Assembly (NCBI RefSeq): GCF_002902945.1
Contig: NZ_CP026101.1
Span: forward strand, 310,001-374,000
From: Paraburkholderia caribensis
GTDB lineage: Bacteria > Pseudomonadota > Gammaproteobacteria > Burkholderiales > Burkholderiaceae
Reading direction: 5' to 3'
DNA length: 64,000 bases
Shown here: piece after piece, positions 44,483-53,348 of the stretch
Numbering within the stretch: the first letter of the stretch is position 1
Layout of the letters: every line of letters starts with the position of its first letter
Program-made: the position numbers and the translations under genes
Notes under the pieces: generated by a model
What the model was told of the DNA's origin: nothing
Database searches by the model: none
The model's input: only the letters and a program-made list of their open reading frames with translations

Positions 44483-45289
44483 CTAGTTTTTCGGCGTGCG
44501 AAGCGCGACGAGATTCGTCACGCGCCGCGCGCCGGCTGCCTTCAGCGTGCGAGCTAGCGCATCGAGTGTCGCGCCTGTCGTCATCACATCGTCGACGACA
44601 GCCACATGCAGGCTCTGCACCGGCCTTGCCACTTCGAACGCACGGCCGACATTCTGCCTGCGCGCATCGAGATCGAGCTTCGATTGCGGCGCCGTGTCGA
44701 TCACGCGCCGAACCAGCGTCGCGTCGCCGCGAATGCCGAGCGCTCTCGCGCAGGGCCGCGCGATTTCCCATGCCTGGTTGTAGCCACGCTCGACCAGCCG
44801 CCGCGCCGACAACGGCACGGGCGCGACGACGTCCGGGCGATCGCGTTCGTCGAGCGCATCGATCGCGGACCACGCGAGCCGCCGCGCGAATTCATGCGCG
44901 AGCCCAAGCCGCGCGCGGAACTTGAGGCCGACGGCCAGCGCGTCCAGCGGCGCGCGGTAGTCGGCAAGCGCCACGGTCGCGTCGAACGCGGGCGGCGCGG
45001 CGAGGCAGTCGCCGCACCGGTAATGCATGACGCTTGCCCGCCGGAAGCTGCTCAACGGCATCGCGCAGACGACGCAGCGTAGCCGCGCTTCGTTCCACCA
45101 GGCCTCGTCGCAAAAGCCGCACAGCGCCCGATGCGACATATTGCCGCACAACACACATGGATTCGGCAGCGCGCAACGCGCGAGCGCCGGAAGTTTCGAG
45201 ATGGATCGTTGCGCGACCTCGAAGAGCCGTTCGTGAAGCAGTCGCCCGGAACGGGTGGCGCGAGACCAACGAAAAGCCCAATTCGGCAT
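44483..45289 (-). CDS. ComF-family phosphoribosyltransferase-like protein
   Basis: A 268-residue protein. An N-terminal zinc-binding region (CVLCG, CGFCDEAWW, CVVCAMP, CGDCL) precedes a phosphoribosyltransferase-like domain with VAVVDDVMTTGATLDALA. ComF proteins are linked to DNA uptake; ComM is encoded elsewhere in this window. The ATG at 45289 is preferred; the frame to 45388 would overlap the bioC region. Confidence 0.88.
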   Translation of the reverse strand: MPNWAFRWSRATRSGRLLHERLFEVAQRSISKLPALARCALPNPCVLCGNMSHRALCGFCDEAWWNEARLRCVVCAMPLSSFRRASVMHYRCGDCLAAPPAFDATVALADYRAPLDALAVGLKFRARLGLAHEFARRLAWSAIDALDERDRPDVVAPVPLSARRLVERGYNQAWEIARPCARALGIRGDATLVRRVIDTAPQSKLDLDARRQNVGRAFEVARPVQSLHVAVVDDVMTTGATLDALARTLKAAGARRVTNLVALRTPKN

Positions 45290-45377
45290 ATCGATACGCC
45301 TCCGAAGGCCGCTGACGCTGAAGGGACGGAATCGAGCGAGTATACTTCGCACTCTTCGTCCGCACGACTCGAATACC

Positions 45378-46337
45378 GTGTCTCCCACCGATACTGGCCG
45401 TCCGGCCTATGATTCGCGCCGTCTCCGGAAGATTTTCGACCGCCGGGCGGCGACCTTCGACGACGTCGCGTTCCTGCCACGCGAGATCGCCCAACGCATG
45501 CGCGAACGGCTCGACTACATCAAGGTCAATCCGGCGCAGGTGCTCGACGCCGGCTGCGGCGCGGGCGACGACCTCCCGGCGCTGCGTGAGCGCTTTCCCG
45601 AGGCGCCCGTGTTCGGCGCCGATCTTTCGCGCGCGATGCTCGCGCGCGCGGTCCAGCACGACGCCACCGACACCAGCTGGCGCCGTTTTCTGCCCGCCTC
45701 GCTTGGCAAGGCGCTCGGCTCGCGCGGGCCGCGCTTCGCTCAGGCGGATTTTTCCGCGCTGCCTTTTGCATCGGGTGCATTCGAGTTCATCTGGTCGAAT
45801 CTCGCGTTGCACTGGCACTCGCGGCCCGACCTCGTGTTCCCCGAATGGCAGCGCGTCCTGAAGGTCAACGGCCTGCTGATGTTCAGCACGCTCGGGCCTG
45901 ACACGCTGAAAGAACTGCGCGGCGCGTATGCCGAAATCGAAGCGGCGCACGGCGTCAATACGCACAAACATGTAATCGACTTCGTAGACATGCACGATCT
46001 GGGCGATATGCTTGTCGAAAGTGGCTTCGAAATTCCCGTGATGGACCAGGAGACCTTGACCATCACGTACAAGTCGCCGGAGTCGCTGCTTGCCGACGTG
46101 CGTCGCTGGGGCGCCTATCCGTTCCGGCGCGAGACGTCGCCGGGCGTCGCCTCGAGGCGCATGCGAAAAGCGCTGCTTGCCGCGCTGGAGGCGCGCCGGC
46201 GCGCCGACGGCACGATCCCTCTGACCTTCGAGGTGATCTACGGACATGCATGGAAGGCGGTGCCGAGAATGACCCCCGAAGGGCACGGAATCGTGCGAAT
46301 AGAAGACATCGGAAGAGGGCGGCAGGGCAATCGTTGA
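45378..46337 (+). CDS. bioC: Malonyl-ACP O-methyltransferase (BioC-like)
   Basis: A 319-residue SAM-dependent methyltransferase. The SAM motif is VLDAGCGAGDDLPAL, followed by FIWSNLALHW and LMFSTLGPDTLKELR, both typical of BioC, which masks the malonyl group at the start of biotin synthesis. The start is read as GTG at 45378. There are no other bio genes in the window. It is divergent from comF. Confidence 0.85.
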   Translation: MSPTDTGRPAYDSRRLRKIFDRRAATFDDVAFLPREIAQRMRERLDYIKVNPAQVLDAGCGAGDDLPALRERFPEAPVFGADLSRAMLARAVQHDATDTSWRRFLPASLGKALGSRGPRFAQADFSALPFASGAFEFIWSNLALHWHSRPDLVFPEWQRVLKVNGLLMFSTLGPDTLKELRGAYAEIEAAHGVNTHKHVIDFVDMHDLGDMLVESGFEIPVMDQETLTITYKSPESLLADVRRWGAYPFRRETSPGVASRRMRKALLAALEARRRADGTIPLTFEVIYGHAWKAVPRMTPEGHGIVRIEDIGRGRQGNR

Positions 46338-46443
46338 GTCGGTAAAGAGGGCATCCGTTATGCTCGAAATTAGCGGCTCGAAAACTGCGTCAAAACGGCG
46401 CAGAGGCTTGTGTGGCTTGGCTTTTCGGCCGATAGAGCGTTGC

Positions 46444-46472
46444 TTGTGGATGCCCTGGATCGGCCCTATAAT
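46444..46472 (+). promoter_or_regulatory. Sigma-70 promoter for the oxidase cluster
   Basis: TTGTGG-N17-TATAAT. The -10 (46467-46472) is perfect, the -35 reasonable. It lies 135 nt before the DUF2244 gene, which is first in the gene group including coxB. Confidence 0.65.
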
Positions 46473-46607
46473 GCGTCAGTTTGTCGCTTAAAGCTCACAC
46501 AATAGGAGCGACAGGCCCGAGGCCTTTGCGGTTCGGGTGGCGGTAGTTGCGCTGGGCGTGAATGGCATTGGCGGTATGCGGTGACTGGCGGTTCGCGGGA
46601 GGCAGCG

Positions 46608-47087
46608 ATGAATGCAACCGATCTGCTGGCTGAGTCAGAACCCGTCCTCAAGGACTGGTTGATGAAGCGCAACTGTTCGGCTTCGCCGCGGCAATTCGTG
46701 TTCTTCTATGTGTCGCTCGCGGCATTCTCGCTCTTGATAGCATTCCTGCTGGTCCTGTGCGGTGCATGGCTGGTGTTGCCGTTCACAGGTATCGAGCTGC
46801 TCGCTGTCGGTGTCGCATTTGCCATCTATGCACGCCATGCTGTCGATTACGAGCGCATCCGGCTGTTTCCCAACCGGCTCGTGATCGAACAGGTCAGCGC
46901 CGAGCATCTCACGCAGTTCGAATTCAACCCGTGCTGGGTGCGGGTAGAACCAGGAGCGACGCCGCGCGACCGGATCAGACTGGTTTCGCGCGGCGAGACG
47001 GTCGCGGTCGGGCAGCACCTTGCGCAATATCGGCGCGCACAATTCGCCGACGAACTGCGTCTGTGGCTCAGGCAGTGTCAGGCGTAA
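46608..47087 (+). CDS. DUF2244 membrane protein
   Basis: A 159-residue protein with two helices (about residues 30-75) and a C-terminal soluble part. The pattern matches the DUF2244 family, whose genes often precede cytochrome oxidase subunit II in alpha- and beta-proteobacteria; the role is unknown. GGGAGG lies upstream of the ATG at 46608. Confidence 0.82.
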   Translation: MNATDLLAESEPVLKDWLMKRNCSASPRQFVFFYVSLAAFSLLIAFLLVLCGAWLVLPFTGIELLAVGVAFAIYARHAVDYERIRLFPNRLVIEQVSAEHLTQFEFNPCWVRVEPGATPRDRIRLVSRGETVAVGQHLAQYRRAQFADELRLWLRQCQA

Positions 47088-47187
47088 AAAGTTGCGTAAT
47101 GAATCGAATCGCGCGCCGTTCCAGAAGACGAGAGGCAGCCTTCCAGCGGGGTCGAGGGTTTGAATGGAAAATTTGGGTAAGGAAGCT

Positions 47188-48837
47188 ATGAAAACAATCA
47201 AGCGAGCCCTCGTGGGCGTGCTGGCGTCTAGCGGACTGCTGTTCGCCGGCGCTGCCCATGCAATCGGCGACAGTCCGGGCGGCCCCCGCGTCAACGAGAT
47301 CAATCTCCAGCCGCCCGTGACGAGGATTGCCGAAGAGCTCTACAGCCTCCACACATTCATGCTGATCCTTTGCACGGTGATCTTCATCGGCGTGTTCGGC
47401 GTGATGTTCTATTCGATGTTTGCGCACCGCAAGTCGAAGGGCCACAAGGCCGCGCATTTCCACGAAAGCACCACCGTCGAAATCATCTGGACGATCGTTC
47501 CGTTCATCATCGTCGTGCTGATGGCGCTGCCCGCCACCAAGACGGTCGTCGCGATGAAGGACACCACGAACGCCGATCTCACCGTCAAGGTCACCGGCTA
47601 CCAGTGGAAGTGGGCGTACGACTACGTGAAGGGCCCGGGCGAAGGCATCAGCTTCCTGTCCACGCTGACCACGCCGCGTAGCCAGGTCGACGGCCGCGCG
47701 CCGAAGACGGATACCTATCTGCAGGAAGTCGACAACCCGCTGGTCGTTCCCGTCAACAAGAAGATCCGCATCATCACCACCGCCAATGACGTCGTGCACT
47801 CGTGGTACGTGCCCGCGTTCGGCGTCAAGCAGGATGCGATTCCCGGCTTCGTGCGCGACACGTGGTTCAAGGCGGAGAAAATCGGCACGTATCGCGGCTT
47901 CTGTACCGAACTGTGCGGCAAGGAACACGCGTTCATGCCCGTGGTCGTGACCGTGCTGTCGGACGACGACTACGCGAAGTGGGTCGACGACCAGAAGAAG
48001 AAAATGGCCGCTGGTCAGGACGATCCCAACAAGAACTACACGCTCGCCGAACTGACGGAGCGCGGCGGCAAGGTGTACGCGGCGAACTGCGCCGTCTGCC
48101 ACCAGCCGACGGGCAAGGGCGCGGGCGCATTTCCGGCGCTCGACGGCAGCAAGGTCGCGAACGGCCCGCTCGCCGAGCACGTGAGCATCGTCTTGAAGGG
48201 CAAGAACGCGATGCCGGCGTGGGCGCCGACGTTGAACGACGTCGAGATCGCTTCCGTCATCACGTTCGAGCGTAACTCGTGGGGCAACCACACGGGCGAC
48301 ATCCTGCAACCCAAGCAGGTTGCCGATGCACGCAACGGCCGTCTGCCGGCGGGTGGCGATCACCTGGCGGGCGCGGCGGCGGCTGCCGCCTCGGACGCAG
48401 CCGCGGCGAGCGGCGCGGAAGGCGCGAGCGGTGCGGCTGCGGCCAGCGGCGAAGCGGGCGCATCGGCTCCTGCAGCGGCCTCGGGCGCATCGGACAACGC
48501 GGCGGCATCGGCGCCGCAAGCGTCGCTGCCCGCCAGCGTCTACTTCGAAACGAACAAGAGCACGCTGCCCGCCGACGCGAAAGCCGCCATCGACGCAGCC
48601 GCTGCCTACGCGAAGGCGCACCCGGACGCGAAGTTCACGCTGTCGGGCTATACCGACGCAACGGGTTCCGCCGATAAAAACGCGAAGCTCGCCAAGGCGC
48701 GCGCTGAAGCCGTGCGCGACGCGCTGAAGGCAGCAGGCATCGCCGAAGACCACATTATTTTGAAGAAGCCGGAGACGATCACGGGCGGTGCGGACGCGAA
48801 GGAAGCACGCCGTGTCGAGATCAGCCCAGCGGCCTGA
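47188..48837 (+). CDS. coxB: Cytochrome c oxidase subunit II with cytochrome c and OmpA-like domains
   Basis: A 549-residue protein. A signal peptide (cleaved after AHA, about residue 25) is followed by two membrane helices and a cupredoxin domain with the binuclear CuA site (His204, Cys239, Cys243, His247, Met250). A cytochrome c domain follows (CAVCH, Cys301-His305), then an Ala/Ser/Gly linker (about 390-445), and finally an OmpA-like domain (about 451-549, with VYFETNKSTLP and GYTDATGSADKN). The usual caa3 subunit ends after the cytochrome c domain. The ATG at 47188 has AAGGAAG upstream and is preferred to 47164. Confidence 0.95.
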   Translation: MKTIKRALVGVLASSGLLFAGAAHAIGDSPGGPRVNEINLQPPVTRIAEELYSLHTFMLILCTVIFIGVFGVMFYSMFAHRKSKGHKAAHFHESTTVEIIWTIVPFIIVVLMALPATKTVVAMKDTTNADLTVKVTGYQWKWAYDYVKGPGEGISFLSTLTTPRSQVDGRAPKTDTYLQEVDNPLVVPVNKKIRIITTANDVVHSWYVPAFGVKQDAIPGFVRDTWFKAEKIGTYRGFCTELCGKEHAFMPVVVTVLSDDDYAKWVDDQKKKMAAGQDDPNKNYTLAELTERGGKVYAANCAVCHQPTGKGAGAFPALDGSKVANGPLAEHVSIVLKGKNAMPAWAPTLNDVEIASVITFERNSWGNHTGDILQPKQVADARNGRLPAGGDHLAGAAAAAASDAAAASGAEGASGAAAASGEAGASAPAAASGASDNAAASAPQASLPASVYFETNKSTLPADAKAAIDAAAAYAKAHPDAKFTLSGYTDATGSADKNAKLAKARAEAVRDALKAAGIAEDHIILKKPETITGGADAKEARRVEISPAA

Positions 48838-48884
48838 CGTGTCACAGTCAGAGAAAAGCAGCATTCGAGATTTAGGAGATTGTC

Positions 48885-50498
48885 ATGTCTAGCATCGGAC
48901 ACGATGTAGCCGCGGGCCACGAGCATGTTCACGGCGATCATGCCCACGAAACGCCGCATGGCTGGCGCCGCTGGCTGTACGCCACCAACCACAAGGACAT
49001 CGGTACGCTGTACCTGCTGTTCTCGTTCATCATGTTCCTGTCCGGGGGCGTGATGGCGCTGGGCATCCGCGCCGAGCTGTTCGAGCCGGGTCTGCAGATC
49101 ATGCGTCCCGAGTTCTTCAACCAGTTGACCACCATGCACGGCCTCATCATGGTGTTCGGCGCGATCATGCCGGCCTTCGTCGGCTTCGCGAACTGGATGA
49201 TTCCGCTGCAGATCGGCGCATCGGACATGGCCTTCGCACGGATGAACAACTTCAGCTTCTGGCTGCTGCCCGTTGCCGCCGTGCTGCTGGTCGGCTCGTT
49301 CTTCACGCCGGGCGGCGCGACGGCCGCCGGCTGGACGCTGTACGCGCCGCTGTCCACGCAGATGGGCCCGGGCATGGACTTCGCGATCTTCGCGGTGCAC
49401 ATCATGGGCGCGTCGTCGATCATGGGCGGCATCAACATCGTCGTCACGATCCTGAACATGCGCGCACCCGGCCTCACGCTGATGAAGATGCCGATGTTCG
49501 TCTGGACGTGGCTGATCACCGCCTACCTGCTGATCGCCGTGATGCCGGTGCTGGCTGGCGCGATCACGATGGTGCTGTTCGACCGCCACTTCGGCACGTC
49601 GTTCTTCAACGCGGCAGGCGGCGGCGACCCGGTGATGTATCAGCACATCTTCTGGTTCTTCGGCCACCCCGAGGTGTACATCATGATCTTGCCGGCGTTC
49701 GGGATCGTGTCGCAGGTGATCCCGGCGTTCGCGCGCAAGCCGCTGTTCGGCTATAGCTCGATGGTGTACGCAACGGCGTCGATCGCGATCCTGTCGTTCA
49801 TGGTCTGGGCGCACCACATGTTCGCGACGGGCATGCCTGTTACCGGCCAGCTGTTCTTCATGTACGCCACGATGCTGATCGCCGTGCCGACGGGCGTGAA
49901 GGTGTTCAACTGGGTCGCGACGATGTGGCGCGGTTCGCTGACCTTCGAAACGCCGATGCTGTTCGCGGTGGGCTTCCTGTTCGTGTTCACGTTCGGCGGT
50001 CTGACGGGCCTGATGCTCGCGATGGCGCCGCTCGACATCCAGTATCACGGCACTTACTTCGTGGTCGCGCACTTCCACTATGTGCTGGTGGCGGGTTCGC
50101 TGTTCGGCCTGTTCTCCGGCTGGTACTACTGGGCGCCAAAGTGGACGGGCTGGATGTACAACGAGACGCGCGGCAAGATCCACTTCTGGTCGTCGCTGAT
50201 CTTCTTCAACCTCGCGTTCCTGCCGATGCACTTCGTGGGTCTCGCCGGTATGCCGCGTCGTTATGCCGATTACCCGGCGCAGTTCACCGACTGGAACCAG
50301 GTCATCACGATCGGCGCATTCGGCTTTGGTCTCGCGCAGGTGTACTTCCTGTTTGCCGTCGCGCTGCCTGCCTATCGCGGCGGCGGCGAACTCGAAAAGG
50401 CCGGCGACAAGCCGTGGGATGGCGCAACGGGCCTCGAGTGGACCGTGCCGAGCCCGGCTCCGTTCCACACGTTCGAAAATCCGCCGACGGTCGAATAA
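48885..50498 (+). CDS. ctaD: Cytochrome c oxidase subunit I
   Basis: A 537-residue heme-copper oxidase subunit with about twelve helices. It has the HPEVYIMILPAFGI segment with CuB and crosslinked-Tyr residues, a YATMLIAVPTGVKVFNW motif with the K-channel region, and HFHYVLVAGSLFG with the heme a and a3 histidines. A ribosome-binding site (TTAGGAGAT) precedes the ATG. It forms the catalytic core with the subunit II encoded upstream. Confidence 0.97.
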   Translation: MSSIGHDVAAGHEHVHGDHAHETPHGWRRWLYATNHKDIGTLYLLFSFIMFLSGGVMALGIRAELFEPGLQIMRPEFFNQLTTMHGLIMVFGAIMPAFVGFANWMIPLQIGASDMAFARMNNFSFWLLPVAAVLLVGSFFTPGGATAAGWTLYAPLSTQMGPGMDFAIFAVHIMGASSIMGGINIVVTILNMRAPGLTLMKMPMFVWTWLITAYLLIAVMPVLAGAITMVLFDRHFGTSFFNAAGGGDPVMYQHIFWFFGHPEVYIMILPAFGIVSQVIPAFARKPLFGYSSMVYATASIAILSFMVWAHHMFATGMPVTGQLFFMYATMLIAVPTGVKVFNWVATMWRGSLTFETPMLFAVGFLFVFTFGGLTGLMLAMAPLDIQYHGTYFVVAHFHYVLVAGSLFGLFSGWYYWAPKWTGWMYNETRGKIHFWSSLIFFNLAFLPMHFVGLAGMPRRYADYPAQFTDWNQVITIGAFGFGLAQVYFLFAVALPAYRGGGELEKAGDKPWDGATGLEWTVPSPAPFHTFENPPTVE

Positions 50499-50623
50499 GC
50501 CGTCTTCGAAGTCCGCTCCGGCTGAGCAATGCCGGGGCGGACTGGCTGGACCGAAGCGGGCCCGTAGCGGGACCGAAGCGGAACCGAATCATCCAGCAGC
50601 ACGCAGCATCAAGAAACTTCAGC

Positions 50624-50761
50624 ATGACCCGGAACCCACAAAAAAGCCGTACGCCTGAAGAAATTCGTGCAGGGAACCTGCGACTCGGTCTGATTCTGCT
50701 TGCCGTCGTCGCCGTCTTTTTTCTGGGTGCCGTCGTCAAGCAGGTCTGGTTTGCTTCGTGA
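50624..50761 (+). CDS. Small membrane protein of the cytochrome oxidase cluster
   Basis: A 45-residue protein: a charged N-terminus (TRNPQKSRTPEEIRAGN), then one membrane helix (about residues 21-41). Small proteins like this, sometimes called cytochrome oxidase small assembly proteins, occur between ctaD and ctaG in beta-proteobacteria. The position fits exactly. The function is not known. Confidence 0.75.
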   Translation: MTRNPQKSRTPEEIRAGNLRLGLILLAVVAVFFLGAVVKQVWFAS

Positions 50762-50824
50762 CTTGACCTGACCTGCCGTGACGAGTTGGGATCGCCTGTG
50801 CATGTGATCTGTTGAGGAAGTTCG

Positions 50825-51439
50825 ATGTCGACGCAACCGCCCGCCGGGGCCGACCGCTCTTTTAACCGTCCGATGCTGTTCAAGCTCGTCGTCGTCGCGT
50901 TGCTGATGTTCGGCTTCGGGTTTGCGCTGGTGCCGATGTATCGCGCGATCTGCGAGGTCACGGGCATCAACAACCTCGTGCAGCGCGATGCAACCGCGCG
51001 CGAGGCGAAGAATACGCAGGTCGACATGAGCCGCACGATTTCGATCGAGTTCGACGCGAATGCGCGCGGACCGCTTGGATTCAAGCCGGAGCAGAACAGT
51101 ATCGACGTGCATCCGGGTGAAGTGACGACGGTGATGTACGACGTGAGCAACCAGCAGGCGCGCACCATTCAGGCTCAAGCCATCCCGAGCTACGCGCCGA
51201 AGCAGGCTACCGAGTTCTTCAAGAAGATCGAGTGTTTTTGCTTTACGCAGCAGACGTTGAAGGCGAACGAATCGAAGCGGATGCCCGTCGTGTTCGTTGT
51301 CGATCCGAAGCTGCCGAAAGATGTGAAGACGATCACGTTGTCGTACACGTTCTTCGAACTGAACGCGCCTGCGCCCACGGCGCGCGGCACGGCAGGTCAG
51401 ACGGCGGACGGTGCAGCGAAAGCAGCGAACCCGGCCTGA
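50825..51439 (+). CDS. ctaG: Cytochrome c oxidase assembly protein CtaG/Cox11
   Basis: A 204-residue inner-membrane copper chaperone that delivers copper to the CuB site. One N-terminal helix is followed by the periplasmic domain with the copper ligands in IECFCFTQQ. The conserved YRAICEVTGINN segment is present after the helix. The C-terminal tail is Ala-rich. Confidence 0.96.
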   Translation: MSTQPPAGADRSFNRPMLFKLVVVALLMFGFGFALVPMYRAICEVTGINNLVQRDATAREAKNTQVDMSRTISIEFDANARGPLGFKPEQNSIDVHPGEVTTVMYDVSNQQARTIQAQAIPSYAPKQATEFFKKIECFCFTQQTLKANESKRMPVVFVVDPKLPKDVKTITLSYTFFELNAPAPTARGTAGQTADGAAKAANPA

Positions 51440-51476
51440 CGCGTACCAACGACGCTTGCCCAAAGAAGGCGAGGAT

Positions 51477-51683
51477 ATGAACGATAGCGGTCGCGGCAGG
51501 AAGAGCAGTTTCGGCCAGTCGATGAAAGCGGTGATGTGGTCGTTTTTCGGCGTGCGCAAACGGCGCGATCTGGAAGCGGATGCCACACAGTTGAACCCGT
51601 TGCACGTGATCATCGCGGCGCTGATCGGCGCGGCGATTTTCATCGGGGTGTTGATCCTGATCGTGCGCGTGGTGGTCGGCTAG
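51477..51683 (+). CDS. DUF2970 membrane protein
   Basis: A 68-residue protein with a basic N-terminus and one C-terminal helix. The SFGQSMKAVMWSFFGVRKRRD segment fits DUF2970, a family usually found in cytochrome oxidase clusters between ctaG and ctaE, as here. Role unknown. GAGGAT precedes the ATG at 51477. Confidence 0.8.
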   Translation: MNDSGRGRKSSFGQSMKAVMWSFFGVRKRRDLEADATQLNPLHVIIAALIGAAIFIGVLILIVRVVVG

Positions 51684-51840
51684 CAGGGCAAGGCGGCATG
51701 GCGGTCTTCGCGGAACCGAATGGATGGAGCAGGGCGGCGCAACGCAGCGCGCCGTTGGAGATAGAGCCGGGGCGCAGCGCAGTCGGCTGCGGATTCAACC
51801 GGACCAAGCAGAACAACTGGACTGAAGTGGAGAATCAACG

Positions 51841-52698
51841 ATGAGCGGTCAAAACGAGAGCCCGTACTATTTCATACCGCACCCGTCGCGGCATCCGATC
51901 AGCGCTGCGATTGGCCTGCTGGTCATGCTCGGATCGTTTGCGGCGTGGGTGAACGGCGAGCCGTGGGCGCCCATCACGGCGCTGATCGGTCTGCTTTGGC
52001 TGCTTTTCACGCTGTATCACTGGTTCGGCGATGCGATCTCCGAGTCGGAAGGCGGGATGTACGGCAAGAAAGTCGATGCGTCGTACCGCTGGAGCATGAG
52101 CTGGTTCATCTTTTCGGAAGTGATGTTCTTCGGCGCGTTTTTCGGTGCGCTGTTCTATGCGCGCGAAATCGCGATGCACCAGCTCGGCAGTCTCGATTAC
52201 AAGCTGATCTGGCCGGATTTCACGGCGGTATGGCCGAATATCGGACCGGCGGATCTCGTGTCGCACTTCAAGTCGATGACGCCGTGGCCCGTGCCGACCA
52301 TCAATACGGCGCTGCTGCTGTCGTCGGGCGCGACGCTGACGGTCTCGCACCACGCGCTGCGCGACAATCACCGCACGAAAGCGATTGCATGGCTCGCGGC
52401 CACGCTGGTGCTGGGCGTCTCGTTCCTGTTCCTGCAAGGCTTCGAGTATTTCCACGCGTACAACGAACTGAACCTGACGCTTGCATCGGGCGTGTACGGC
52501 TCGACGTTCTTCCTGCTGACGGGCTTCCACGGTTTTCACGTGTTCCTCGGCGGCACGATGCTGGCCGTCGTACTGGTGCGAATGATCCGCGGCCACTTCA
52601 CGGCCGACCATCACTTCGCGTTCGAAGGCGCGGCGTGGTACTGGCACTTTGTCGACGTCGTGTGGCTGGGTCTGTACGTCGTCGTGTACTGGCTGTAA
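51841..52698 (+). CDS. ctaE: Cytochrome c oxidase subunit III
   Basis: A 285-residue inner-membrane subunit with seven helices. Typical segments are YYFIPHPSRHPISAAIG, WFIFSEVMFFGAFFGALFY, FLLTGFHGFHVFLGG and AAWYWHFVDVVWLGLY. It is the third core subunit of the aa3 oxidase. Confidence 0.97.
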   Translation: MSGQNESPYYFIPHPSRHPISAAIGLLVMLGSFAAWVNGEPWAPITALIGLLWLLFTLYHWFGDAISESEGGMYGKKVDASYRWSMSWFIFSEVMFFGAFFGALFYAREIAMHQLGSLDYKLIWPDFTAVWPNIGPADLVSHFKSMTPWPVPTINTALLLSSGATLTVSHHALRDNHRTKAIAWLAATLVLGVSFLFLQGFEYFHAYNELNLTLASGVYGSTFFLLTGFHGFHVFLGGTMLAVVLVRMIRGHFTADHHFAFEGAAWYWHFVDVVWLGLYVVVYWL

Positions 52699-53051
52699 GC
52701 GTCGTTGGAACGCCACGGAGCCTGCGCGGCGTATGCGTCGATTCGTGCGTCATATCGACGCAGAAAGGCGCCGCAGGCTGCCCACAAGCAGTTGGGGCGT
52801 GGCGTGCCGTGAACGTCGAGCGTTCAGTTGTGAGTGCTGTATCGGAAAGACTTAGGAGCGCCGCCCTCGACCCCGTCAGGGCGGCGTTTTGCTTCGATGG
52901 TGTGAGGATTTCGCCGATCGCGTAACGGTGTATTGCCTGAAAGGCGCGAAATTAAGTGGCATACTTCGCCGTCAAATTGAGACGGCTCGCGTCACGCCGG
53001 CGCAAGGCGCGGCGGTGTGCGGCCGCCGCCGAACGCGTGGCAAGTGTGCCG
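52699..53051. other. Intergenic region after ctaE
   Basis: About 350 nt between ctaE and the convergent small membrane protein gene. It contains the terminator at 52859 and nothing else I can support. Confidence 0.6.
52859..52890 (+). terminator. Rho-independent terminator after ctaE
   Basis: GCCGCCCT-cgaccccgtc-AGGGCGGC followed by GTTTTGC. It may end the coxB-ctaE transcript. Confidence 0.75.
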
Positions 53052-53261
53052 TCAGCGTCCGTACGGAATGCCCGTCGAATGAATCCAGCCCATCCAGTTT
53101 GCGAACAGGATGAACAGGAACAGCGTAATCGACAGGCCAACACGTGTCGCGAGCGACCAGACCATGCGCTTCGTTCTGCCCCGGTCGTGCATCATGAAAT
53201 ACAGCGCGGACACCATGCTGGCGATGATCAGAACGAACGCGATGGGAACGAGAATGTGCAT
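53052..53261 (-). CDS. Twin transmembrane protein (DUF2909)
   Basis: A 69-residue protein with two helices (about residues 3-23 and 38-59) separated by a basic loop (RGRTKRMVWS). It matches the twin-transmembrane DUF2909 family, which is encoded on the opposite strand within cytochrome oxidase clusters of beta- and gamma-proteobacteria. Likely an assembly or accessory role. Confidence 0.78.
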   Translation of the reverse strand: MHILVPIAFVLIIASMVSALYFMMHDRGRTKRMVWSLATRVGLSITLFLFILFANWMGWIHSTGIPYGR

Positions 53262-53348
53262 GGAACCAACTGAAATTCAGGAAAGCGGACGCAACGATTT
53301 CATTATCGCACCGCACGCAATGGTTCGTGTTCCGACCAGAATCGCGCG

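Noticed and set aside
48648..50468. Minus-strand open frame of 606 codons opposite ctaD
   Set aside because: Antisense shadow with His/Arg/Asp-rich text; the plus strand holds subunit I with all its heme ligands.
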